Assembly (NCBI GenBank): GCA_013619005.1
Contig: JABXKY010000037.1
Location: forward strand, 1 to 5,715
From: Candidatus Bathyarchaeota archaeon
GTDB lineage: Archaea; Thermoproteota; Bathyarchaeia; TCS64
DNA length: 5,715 nt
Direction of reading: 5' to 3'
Under the pieces are notes generated by a model. It saw only the letters and a list, made by a program, of their open reading frames with translations. It searched no databases and had not been told where the DNA came from. Within the stretch, counting starts at the first letter, position 1, and every line of letters begins with the position of its first letter. This document shows, in pieces, positions 1 through 5,715 of this stretch. Made by a program: the position numbers and the translations under genes.

Positions 1-334
1 CTCTCATGTTGTAAGGATAAGTCAAGGGATATTTTCATGACTTGATGATAAACTGTTGTCACGTTCTCGATTAAAAGAGGCGGTTTTATGATAAAGGAGG
101 GTAAAAACGTGGCTTCTAATTCAGGTAAACGTCAAACCACCCCACAAAGTAACGCAGTCACCTCACCCTATGAGAGGGACTGCTACCCCACGAGGCCCCT
201 TGGCCCTCATTTGGGTACACGAAGACCTCGGTTACTCTCATCCACTGAATGAGACTGGGTTCACCTGTTACCCCAATAAAATGACGATAATAGATCTATT
301 CAGTTCTGAGGCATGATTTTGAGGGCCCACTGAT
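1..334. other. gene-poor left flank
   Basis: This stretch has no recognisable conserved protein. No frame running in from the left edge stays open past about position 45. It contains the candidate 47-codon ORF at 109-252, a TATA-like TTTTAT at about 84-89, a hairpin with 6-bp arms and a 7-nt loop at 236-254, and a perfect 12-bp palindrome AATAGATCTATT at 289-300. For the minus-strand gene ending at 335 this is the downstream side. The only T-rich patch of terminator type there is weak. Confidence 0.5.
109..252 (+). CDS. possible small basic protein, 47 aa, unrecognised
   Basis: A GTG codon at 109 lies 8 nt downstream of a strong Shine-Dalgarno sequence (GGAGGG, roughly 95-100) and opens a 47-codon frame ending in TGA at 250-252. 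An in-frame ATG at 88 would add 7 residues but would put the GGAGGG inside the gene, so GTG is the better start. The peptide is rich in Thr, Pro, Arg and Ser, with one Cys in the segment DCYPTRPLGPH and a basic stretch GTRRPR near the end. It has no membrane segment and no motif I recognise. The main support is the ribosome binding site. The region also contains short inverted repeats (for example TCTCAT 236-241 with ATGAGA 249-254, which spans the stop codon), so it could instead be untranslated RNA. Low confidence. Confidence 0.25.
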   Translation: MASNSGKRQTTPQSNAVTSPYERDCYPTRPLGPHLGTRRPRLLSSTE

Positions 335-1069
335 TTACGTTATCCTGAGAAGGCAGATGAGTCCCCCGAACTGGGCGACTCGTCCAATATGCGGCGAGTC
401 AGGCGGCAGGACCCTTGTCTTGACTCCCTTGTTCTCGGCTACCTGGAACAGCCGCTGTACCCTCCGTCTATGTCGTTCCTGGAACGTCTGGGATGTTATG
501 ATGTACTCGACGTCCTTTCCTCCGTAAACCGCGTCCTCTCCCTCGTCAAGCGAGAACATCAACGTCTCGATGCCGTCCCTGGATGATAGCCGCTTCTCAA
601 GGACGCTCATGACCAGCCGCATGTCTCCTTCCCCAGCTTGACGTATCTTGTCACTGAAACCCGAGGCGTTGACCAGCTCCATCACTGCGTCGACGTCCCT
701 CGCCGAGCCCTCGACGTACTGGAATGAGACCCTGTTGAGCTCGTACCCCTTCAGCATCCATCCCTGGTGCTTCTCGATGTGCCCGATGAAACCATCATAT
801 TTTTTCTTGTCCTTCGAGGCAAGTAGCACGGTTTTGACTCCCTGTTTGATGGATGGCCTGAGCTCGTCCACTAGGGCCTCGAAGAAGTTGTACTCGTTGT
901 CGACCCACTTCTTCACCTCACCGGCTTTAACGGAGTTGCTGAAAACGTTCCAGAATATGGCGCGCTTGTTCTCAAGCCCGACTAGAACCGCTACAGGGTA
1001 GCCCCGTCTTCTCCTCTTCCTCGGCACAGGGAACCTGATGATGGGTTCAGGTTTAAGGCTTGGGCTCAC
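335..1069 (-). CDS. Pelota/eRF1/Vms1-like release factor superfamily protein
   Basis: A 244-residue protein that reads like domains 2 and 3 of the archaeo-eukaryotic release factor superfamily, without the N-terminal domain of Pelota or eRF1. Residues about 24-120 match the domain 2 pattern: strands around YPVAVLVGLENKRAIFW, a helix NFFEALVDEL, then strand VKTVLLASK. Residues about 150-244 match domain 3: GGKDVEYIITSQTF corresponds to the family's 'AVetLLisd.lf' strand, a basic helix RHRRRVQRLF follows, then VKTRVLPPDSPHIG and the closing strand FGGLICLLRI, equivalent to 'GGIaAiLRf' in Pelota. A basic tract RKRRRR (17-22) could bind RNA. No GGQ tripeptide is present, so classical eRF1 hydrolysis is unlikely. 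Ribosome rescue or quality control in the cytosol is an inference from the family. The start is GTG, overlaps the transporter stop by 17 bp and has no clear Shine-Dalgarno sequence. An in-frame GTG at 1027 is an alternative. Confidence 0.65.
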   Translation of the reverse strand: MSPSLKPEPIIRFPVPRKRRRRGYPVAVLVGLENKRAIFWNVFSNSVKAGEVKKWVDNEYNFFEALVDELRPSIKQGVKTVLLASKDKKKYDGFIGHIEKHQGWMLKGYELNRVSFQYVEGSARDVDAVMELVNASGFSDKIRQAGEGDMRLVMSVLEKRLSSRDGIETLMFSLDEGEDAVYGGKDVEYIITSQTFQERHRRRVQRLFQVAENKGVKTRVLPPDSPHIGRVAQFGGLICLLRIT

Positions 1070-2204
1070 GGGTCATGAGATACGCGAAAGGCATGATAAG
1101 AAGCGCCACCCCCACGAGGATCGTGTAGAGCGTGTGCGCCGAGTAGCTGTCCGCTATGGCTCCGCCGATCAACGGCCCAAGGCACATTCCAATACCGTAG
1201 ATGGCCTCGTGGACCCCCATGGCTGTCCCCCGTAGCCTCTCGGGGGTTCGTTTGCTGATGAAATCCAGGGCAACGGGCGTCATGATGCCTGAACCTATTC
1301 CGTAGAAGACCAGGGGTATCCCGAAGCTCATAGCGTCCCCGCCCGATCTAACTAGGAACATGGAAGCAGCCATGAAAAGGGATGCCGTGAACATCGATCG
1401 CCACGCCCCCCATTTGACGAGTTGCTGGACATTGAGGAAAACGAGGCCCCTGACCCCGTTGGTCACCGTTAGGAGCAGGCCTATTATTGCGGCAGTGAGT
1501 CCCACAACCTTCATGTGTCCCGGAATTATGGCCATGTAGATGCCGAGGACAAGTGTGAAGGGAATCAGGGTGAGATAGGCGAGGGTTAGCGGCCGCAGTT
1601 CTCCCAGGGTGGCTCTACCGTGGCTCGAAACGTTCAACAACTCTATCCTGCCCCTTATCCTCATTAGACCCAGCACAAGGCTTACCGTGATGAGTGCCGC
1701 CTGGCTGTAGAAGAACAGGGTGTACCCGTAGAGACTGGATACCAATCCACCAACGTAGGGACCGATTGTGAAACCCGCGATCCAGGCTAGGTTATACCTG
1801 CCGAGGGACTGTGTCAGTTCCTCCCTTGGAGAGATCTGTGCAGTCAGTGTGCTCGCTGCGACCCAGAAAGTTGCTGAGGCTAACCCGAGGAGTGCCCTGA
1901 CTGCCAGTATCTGGGGGATGCTTGAGACGAACGAGAACAACGCCATTGTGGCCATCCCGATGCCGGTGAAGACTAGGTAGAGGCTCACTTTCTCGTACCT
2001 GTCGAGCATGTAGCCGCAGATGAGGGTGAGGGCAGTGTAGACAACGTTGCCGACGGCCCCAATCAAACCAAGGTCAGTGTAGCTGGCCCCGAGGGTCTCC
2101 GCGTAGACGGGTAGTAGGAACGTTGTTGTGCCGAGCCCAGTTGCCGTCAGGAATATTGTGACGTAGAGAACCTTGAGAATCGATCTACGCTCGGCGTCAT
2201 CCAT
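1053..2204 (-). CDS. major facilitator superfamily (MFS) transporter
   Basis: A 383-residue polytopic membrane protein with about 12 hydrophobic helices in two groups of six, separated by a hydrophilic loop near residues 182-204. This is the usual compact size for the superfamily. Motif A is visible in the loop after helix 2 (GYMLDRYEKV, 64-73, with Asp68 and Arg69). An Arg in helix 4 (RALLGLAS, Arg103) fits motif B, and helix 5 carries a motif C-like GPYVGG (148-153), which suggests a proton-linked antiporter of the drug or metabolite efflux type. The second half repeats the pattern (TPERLRGTAMG, then GPLIGG). The substrate cannot be read from the sequence. The ATG at 2204 lies about 28 nt downstream of a TATA-like box, so the message is probably leaderless. 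The end overlaps the release-factor-like gene, which suggests co-transcription and translational coupling. Confidence 0.9.
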   Translation of the reverse strand: MDDAERRSILKVLYVTIFLTATGLGTTTFLLPVYAETLGASYTDLGLIGAVGNVVYTALTLICGYMLDRYEKVSLYLVFTGIGMATMALFSFVSSIPQILAVRALLGLASATFWVAASTLTAQISPREELTQSLGRYNLAWIAGFTIGPYVGGLVSSLYGYTLFFYSQAALITVSLVLGLMRIRGRIELLNVSSHGRATLGELRPLTLAYLTLIPFTLVLGIYMAIIPGHMKVVGLTAAIIGLLLTVTNGVRGLVFLNVQQLVKWGAWRSMFTASLFMAASMFLVRSGGDAMSFGIPLVFYGIGSGIMTPVALDFISKRTPERLRGTAMGVHEAIYGIGMCLGPLIGGAIADSYSAHTLYTILVGVALLIMPFAYLMTREPKP

Positions 2205-2227
2205 GAGACATGGGTGCGTCTCGGGTG

Positions 2228-2236
2228 TTTATATTA
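2228..2236 (-). promoter_or_regulatory. TATA-like box for the MFS gene
   Basis: On the minus strand the sequence reads TAATATAAA in the 36-bp gap between the amidohydrolase stop (2241-2243) and the MFS start. Its centre is about 28 nt from the ATG at 2204, the spacing from an archaeal TATA box to the transcription start, which predicts a leaderless or nearly leaderless mRNA. The transporter can therefore be expressed independently of the upstream amidohydrolase. Confidence 0.5.
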
Positions 2237-2240
2237 TGTT

Positions 2241-3125
2241 TTAGAGGTGTGCCATCTCTTTGATGTTGCCGTAGAAGATTTTGTAGATGTCCTCGTCGTT
2301 GATTACGCCGTCGGCTTTGAGCTCGTTGCAAGCCTGTACCTGGGCTTCAAGGATGTTTATCCTCCATCCCCTGGGGAAGAAGGTGCTGTCCGTCCCGAAG
2401 AGCACCTTGTGGCTTCCTCCCGTGGTGATCATCTTTCTGAAGATCTGCTTGAGGTCGATATCGTAGGGCAGGTACTTCATCCAGCTGTTGCTGCCGCTGC
2501 TGTCGCCGTACACGTTGTCGGTCTGGTACTGCATCATGAGTACTTCCCTGAACCAGCCGGCGCCGAAGTGGGCGATGATGAAGTTGAGGTCGGGGTAATC
2601 CCTGCTTGGAACCTGGATGTCAATGGGGTTCCCGTTACGCAGGTCGGCTTGGCCGCCGATGGTTATCCCAAAGTGAAGGAAAACCAGCATATCATTGGCA
2701 AGGCAGGCATCATAAACTGGATAGCACGGCTCGTCGTAGACCTTGAGGCCCTTCCAGCTTGACGGGTATAGCTTGATCCCCTTAAAACCGTCCTTGGCGG
2801 CCTGTTTCACCTTGTCAGCGGCATCTGGCTGGGCTGGGTTTATGTTGGCGTACCCTATGAACCGCCCCGGGAACCGTTTCATGGTCTCAAGGAACTCGTC
2901 GTATGCCTCGACACCCACCATGACTCCCATGGTCTCGATTCCGTACCTGTCAAGCTCGTCAACCCATTTCTGGGCGGTGTCCCAGTTCTCATCCGGGAGC
3001 TCGATGCTGGTCATGTCCGTGCGTGACGCAGTTCGAGACGTGAAGCTCTTCACGGTCCTGCCCCGTGTGAGCCAGTTCTTCATGGTGTTGGCTGTGAAGT
3101 AGTGGGCGTGAGCGTCGATTACCAT
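2241..3125 (-). CDS. metal-dependent amidohydrolase family protein (Amidohydrolase_2 type)
   Basis: A 294-residue TIM-barrel protein of the Amidohydrolase_2 family, which includes hydrolases, decarboxylases and hydratases acting on carboxylic acid substrates. The metal ligands are visible in order: HxH at the first strand (VIDAHAH, His6 and His8), His151 in FLHFG, His186 in IIAHFG, and Asp246 in VLFGTDS. GFKGIKLYPS (about 114-123) is the typical strand carrying a Lys, and GRFIGYANINP (87-97) is also family-typical. The C-terminus ends in the usual helix plus 'YGN' motif (IFYGNIKEM). The ATG at 3125 is chosen because the HxH then falls at residues 6-8, as is common. A TTG at 3146, behind AAGGA, would add seven residues. 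The gene has no signal peptide, so a cytosolic enzyme is likely. It is divergent from the reductase homologue and followed by the transporter. The exact substrate is unknown. Confidence 0.88.
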   Translation of the reverse strand: MVIDAHAHYFTANTMKNWLTRGRTVKSFTSRTASRTDMTSIELPDENWDTAQKWVDELDRYGIETMGVMVGVEAYDEFLETMKRFPGRFIGYANINPAQPDAADKVKQAAKDGFKGIKLYPSSWKGLKVYDEPCYPVYDACLANDMLVFLHFGITIGGQADLRNGNPIDIQVPSRDYPDLNFIIAHFGAGWFREVLMMQYQTDNVYGDSSGSNSWMKYLPYDIDLKQIFRKMITTGGSHKVLFGTDSTFFPRGWRINILEAQVQACNELKADGVINDEDIYKIFYGNIKEMAHL

Positions 3126-3173
3126 TATCCCTGCCTTGCTGATCAAATTGGTCTTCCTTGAATGGGATGGGCG

Positions 3174-3183
3174 TATTATATTT
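3174..3183 (-). promoter_or_regulatory. TATA-like box for the amidohydrolase gene
   Basis: The minus strand reads AAATATAATA. Its centre predicts a transcription start near 3152-3154. That would leave a leader of about 28 nt before the ATG at 3125, or only about 7 nt before the alternative TTG at 3146. This spacing favours the ATG. Confidence 0.5.
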
Positions 3184-3185
3184 GA

Positions 3186-3240
3186 TGCGTTTTGGGGCTA
3201 TTATTTCCTCGATAATAGGATAAAAACAACCCCAAAAGCA
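3186..3240. repeat. nested inverted repeat in the divergent promoter region
   Basis: The outer arms TTTTGGGG (3190-3197) and CCCCAAAA (3230-3237) are perfect 8-bp complements. The inner arms CTATTAT (3198-3204) and ATAATAG (3212-3218) are perfect 7-bp complements around a 7-nt loop. On the left the two arms are contiguous. On the right they are separated by 11 nt (3219-3229). TGC 3186-3188 can also pair with GCA 3238-3240 past a single bulged base. The element lies between the two outward-facing TATA-like boxes, a natural place for an operator acting on one or both genes. Regulatory function is inferred from position and symmetry only. Confidence 0.5.
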
Positions 3241-3280
3241 GCGATAATTGACTACCATGGGTATCCCGGTATTCTTTTTT

Positions 3281-3291
3281 GAAACCTTTAT
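3281..3291 (+). promoter_or_regulatory. BRE/TATA-like promoter for the HMG-CoA reductase homologue
   Basis: GAAACC followed by TTTAT resembles an archaeal BRE plus TATA element. The TATA centre near 3289 predicts transcription starting around 3314-3316, giving a leader of about 10-12 nt before the ATG at 3326. There is no good Shine-Dalgarno sequence in that leader, consistent with leaderless-type initiation. Confidence 0.45.
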
Positions 3292-3325
3292 CCCAAACCC
3301 CATAGGTACTCCATGAGAAGCCACT

Positions 3326-4378
3326 ATGAGTCAGGAACGCGAAGAACTGCTAAAACTGCTGTCCGATGAGGAGCTTGACCTCTTCATCCTTACGGGTGGA
3401 ATAGACATAGCGGATCAGATGCGTGAGAACGTCATCGGGATAACCAAGATCCCGATAGGAGTGGCGGAGAATTTTGTTATAAACGGAAAATCCGCGATTA
3501 TACCCATCGCCACCGAAGAAAAAAGCGTCATCATGCAAGCCAGTATCGGTGCAGGCCTTGTTCCCGAGGGGTTTAAGGCAGCCACCTCAGGAAACACCAT
3601 GATTGGTCAGATACAGGTGCTTGACGTCCCTGATTTGGATGCAGCGGAAGATGCGATCCTCGCCGAGAAGGAGGCGCTTCTCGTTGACGCCAACACAATT
3701 TCGAGGACACGGAAAGCGGTGGACCTTCAAGTCAAAAGACTGGACACCGCTGTCGGTAAGATGCTCATAGTTGAGATATTCGCAGACGTAAGGGACTCCA
3801 TGGGAGCCAACTTGATTGACTCCATGTGTGAGCTATTAGCCCCCACCATCGCGAGGATCACCGGTGGGAGGACCCTCCTTAGGATATTATCGAACCTCGC
3901 GACACGGAGAACAGTGAATGTAACGGCCCGCGTTCCCGTAAACTCGATTGGCGAAAGGGTGGTAGACAACATAATCGCGGCTGATGCCTTTGCATGGGCT
4001 GACCCATACCGGGCGTCCACCAGCAACAAGGGCGTCATGAACGGCGTCATAGGGGTGCTGCTAGCAACGAGCAACGACACGCGGGCAGTAGAGGCGGGTG
4101 CACACAGCTACGCCTCTATTTCTGGATCATATAGGCCGCTCACCAAGTGGATTAAGGATGAGAACGGCGACCTCGTGGGAACGCTTGAGATGCCCATGGG
4201 AATCGGGACCGTAGGGGGTGTAATACAGTCTCACGAACTGGCAAACGTGGTTCTCAGATTGATGAACGTCGAGACCGCGAGCGACTTGGCGATGATTGTA
4301 GGCAGCGTGGGACTTGCCAGCAACCTTGGAGCACTCTACATAATGGTCACCGAGGGCATAAAGAGCATCCAAGCCTAG
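3326..4378 (+). CDS. class II hydroxymethylglutaryl-CoA reductase homologue lacking the C-terminal flap
   Basis: A 350-residue protein clearly homologous to class II HMG-CoA reductases, which interconvert HMG-CoA and mevalonate with NAD(P)H. Visible motifs are ENVIGITKIPIGVAENF (34-50, substrate-binding N-terminus), EEKS (Glu65, equivalent to catalytic Glu83 of the Pseudomonas mevalonii enzyme), DVRDSMGAN (154-162), RILSNLA (186-192), ADPYRASTSNKGVMNG (Lys235, equivalent to Lys267), SNDTRAVEAGAHSYA (Asp251, equivalent to Asp283) and VGTLEMPMGIG (284-294). The protein stops just after VTEGIKS, where typical enzymes (about 410-440 aa) continue with 'GHM.LHAR' carrying the catalytic His. No frame after the stop codes for that flap. 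The Gly-rich GGGC(K/R)D segment expected before about residue 135 is also absent. An in-frame stop at 3314-3316 makes ATG 3326 the only reasonable start. This is either an altered reductase or a paralogue with a new role. In archaea, class II enzymes are usually explained by transfer from bacteria. Confidence 0.87.
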   Translation: MSQEREELLKLLSDEELDLFILTGGIDIADQMRENVIGITKIPIGVAENFVINGKSAIIPIATEEKSVIMQASIGAGLVPEGFKAATSGNTMIGQIQVLDVPDLDAAEDAILAEKEALLVDANTISRTRKAVDLQVKRLDTAVGKMLIVEIFADVRDSMGANLIDSMCELLAPTIARITGGRTLLRILSNLATRRTVNVTARVPVNSIGERVVDNIIAADAFAWADPYRASTSNKGVMNGVIGVLLATSNDTRAVEAGAHSYASISGSYRPLTKWIKDENGDLVGTLEMPMGIGTVGGVIQSHELANVVLRLMNVETASDLAMIVGSVGLASNLGALYIMVTEGIKSIQA

Positions 4379-4411
4379 AACGCGTAACCCGGGTGCCCTG
4401 TACTATCCTAT

Positions 4412-5695
4412 TTGTCTTCTAATTGGAGTGCTCTAAATCAATGCCTAATTAACGACTGGAATACGTTATTTGTGCTACCCTTGGTGGTACCCATTGGGTA
4501 TATTTACCTCCGCGACGGTGATGATTCTGAAAAGGATTTGACCCCAATGAAACTCTCACTTAAACCAATGAAGGCGGCAGCCGAGGACGCCTCTGAGATA
4601 TACACCGTCACTGGAACCAACGGAGCCGATAACGGCGTTGATAGGCTCATCGACCTTATGGCGGATAACGATCAGGCGTTTTACAGGTCAAGCAGGGAGA
4701 TGGTGGCACAGGGCCCTGAGGGGTTCATTGGTACCAATGACGTGGTTCTCATCAAGGTCAACAGCCAGTGGGGCGAGCGAGGCGGGACAAACACCGACCT
4801 CGTATCCAGCATCATCCGGGTCATCCTTGACCACCCAGACGGCTGGAAGGGCGAGATCATTGTCGCTGACAACGGACAGGCACAGTATGGCGGCGCGGGG
4901 CGGGGTGGAAGCCTTGACTGGCCGATGAATAACGCACTCCAAAAGGAACAATCCGTTCAAGACGTCGTCGACAGGTACGCAACCAACTTCAAGGTATCAA
5001 CCTGTCTTTGGGACAAATTCACCTCCAACGTGGTCCAGGAGTTCGCCGAGGGGGACAGCGAGGACGGATACGTAGTCAACACAAAGGTGATCTCAACAAC
5101 AGGCACCATTGTCTCCTACCCCAAGTTCACAACCCCCTACGGGACACCTGTGAGCTTCAAGTGGGGGATCTACAAACCAGAGATAGATGACTACGACGTT
5201 GATAAACTCAAAGTCATAAACGTGCCAGTGCTCAAGACCCACATGATCTACGGGGTCACCGCCGCCATCAAGAACTACATGGGTGTCCCAAGCGACAAAC
5301 TCACCGCAGGTCTTGGTTATAGGGCACACCGCACCGTCGGGGACGGCGGAATGGGCACACTGATGGCACAGACAAGAGTCCCGACGTTGAATATCCTCGA
5401 CGCGATCCACATCAACGCAATCCCAAAAGACGGGCCAAAAACCCCATACGATCATGCTACCGAGACCAACATCATAGCGGCCTCCAAGGACCCCGTGGCC
5501 ATTGACTACTGGTCGTCGAAAAACCTTCTCTGCGTTGTCTGCGAGGAGAACGGGGACGAGACCTCAACGATGGACCCGGATAATACCGCCAAGAAAGAGT
5601 TCGGGCACTGGCTCACTGCATCAATGGACGAGCTCAACGCCGAGGGTTGGGGGTTCACACGCGACCCATCCAAGATAACCGTCTACGTGAACTAA
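4412..5695 (+). CDS. DUF362 domain protein with probable N-terminal membrane anchor
   Basis: Most of this 427-residue frame is a DUF362 domain, a widespread archaeal and bacterial family of undefined activity. Typical segments are DVVLIKVNSQW (110-120), GGTNTD (124-129), GEIIVADNGQAQYG (147-160), INVPVLKTH (269-277), AAIKNYMGVP (284-293), NILDAI (327-332) and ASKDPVAIDYW (357-367). No ferredoxin-type Cys cluster is present. The few Cys residues are scattered (198, 374, 377). Upstream of the domain is a hydrophobic stretch LFVLPLVVPIGYIYL (19-33) followed by an acidic linker, which looks like a membrane anchor placing the domain outside the cell. The start is unsettled. TTG 4412 gives the full frame, GTG 4472 sits about 26 nt after TAATTAA, and ATG 4547 has AAGGA 10 nt upstream but would remove the hydrophobic stretch. 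The gene follows the reductase homologue by 33 bp and may share its transcript. Confidence 0.82.
   Translation: MSSNWSALNQCLINDWNTLFVLPLVVPIGYIYLRDGDDSEKDLTPMKLSLKPMKAAAEDASEIYTVTGTNGADNGVDRLIDLMADNDQAFYRSSREMVAQGPEGFIGTNDVVLIKVNSQWGERGGTNTDLVSSIIRVILDHPDGWKGEIIVADNGQAQYGGAGRGGSLDWPMNNALQKEQSVQDVVDRYATNFKVSTCLWDKFTSNVVQEFAEGDSEDGYVVNTKVISTTGTIVSYPKFTTPYGTPVSFKWGIYKPEIDDYDVDKLKVINVPVLKTHMIYGVTAAIKNYMGVPSDKLTAGLGYRAHRTVGDGGMGTLMAQTRVPTLNILDAIHINAIPKDGPKTPYDHATETNIIAASKDPVAIDYWSSKNLLCVVCEENGDETSTMDPDNTAKKEFGHWLTASMDELNAEGWGFTRDPSKITVYVN
4499..4506 (+). promoter_or_regulatory. possible TATA box for an internal DUF362 start
   Basis: TATATTTA is centred near 4503, which would place transcription near 4529. 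That gives a short leader carrying AAGGA (4532-4536), 10 nt before ATG 4547. It also lies inside the upstream coding frame (codons for YIYL), so it may be only the consequence of a hydrophobic AT-rich segment. Confidence 0.2.
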
Positions 5696-5715
5696 CCCAA
5701 TAACACACATAACAC

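Noticed and set aside
236..275. tRNA-like look of a 7-nt-loop hairpin followed by GGGTTCACC
   Set aside because: No acceptor stem or D arm can be built around it, and the putative T arm does not pair with a 5-bp stem and 7-nt loop.
289..300. Perfect palindrome AATAGATCTATT
   Set aside because: It is a 12-bp site downstream of a gene end with no promoter to control and no second copy noticed. Chance occurrence cannot be excluded, so it is mentioned only within the left flank.
2214..2762. 182-codon plus-strand frame opposite the amidohydrolase
   Set aside because: It lies entirely antisense to a well-supported enzyme whose metal ligands are all in the minus-strand frame. Its Val-rich composition is a by-product of that gene's codon pattern.
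2989..3324. 111-codon minus-strand frame extending into the divergent intergenic region
   Set aside because: It overlaps the N-terminal part of the amidohydrolase in another frame and shows no family motif. The intergenic part is promoter-like.
4379..4411. Terminator between the reductase homologue and the DUF362 gene
   Set aside because: There is only the palindrome ACCCGGGT (4387-4394) without a loop, and a mixed pyrimidine run after it. This is too weak to call.
5696..5715. AACAC-type repetition at the right edge
   Set aside because: It is only 20 bases long and cut by the window edge. No repeat unit can be established.

Overview
The window looks like a piece of archaeal chromosome. It carries a class II (bacterial-type) HMG-CoA reductase homologue and a protein resembling domains 2 and 3 of the archaeo-eukaryotic release factors (Pelota/eRF1/Vms1). 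Several genes start close behind TATA-like boxes with little or no 5' leader and weak Shine-Dalgarno signals. The gene content would fit an uncultured archaeon such as a Bathyarchaeia-like lineage, but that placement is a guess from protein style, not something the sequence proves.

Layout. Positions 1-334 hold no clear conserved gene. They contain one 47-codon ORF behind a good Shine-Dalgarno sequence and a few short inverted repeats. Positions 335-3125 hold three genes on the minus strand, read right to left: a metal-dependent TIM-barrel amidohydrolase (Amidohydrolase_2 type), a 12-helix major facilitator transporter 36 bp downstream with its own TATA box, and the release-factor-like protein, whose start overlaps the end of the transporter by 17 bp. 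A divergent regulatory region of about 200 bp (3126-3325) carries TATA-like boxes facing both ways and a nested inverted repeat between them. On the plus strand follow the HMG-CoA reductase homologue (3326-4378) and, 33 bp later, a DUF362 protein with a probable N-terminal membrane anchor (4412-5695).

How they may fit together. The transporter and release-factor-like genes are tightly coupled. The amidohydrolase and the reductase homologue share a divergent promoter region. There is no standard pathway that uses all five products, so any joint role is inference. The most unusual gene is the reductase homologue. It keeps the Glu, Lys and Asp of the class II active site but ends before the C-terminal flap that carries the catalytic His, and it lacks the usual Gly-rich GGGC(K/R)D segment. 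It is either a flap-less reductase of altered mechanism or a repurposed paralogue. No mobile element, CRISPR array, tRNA or rRNA was recognised.
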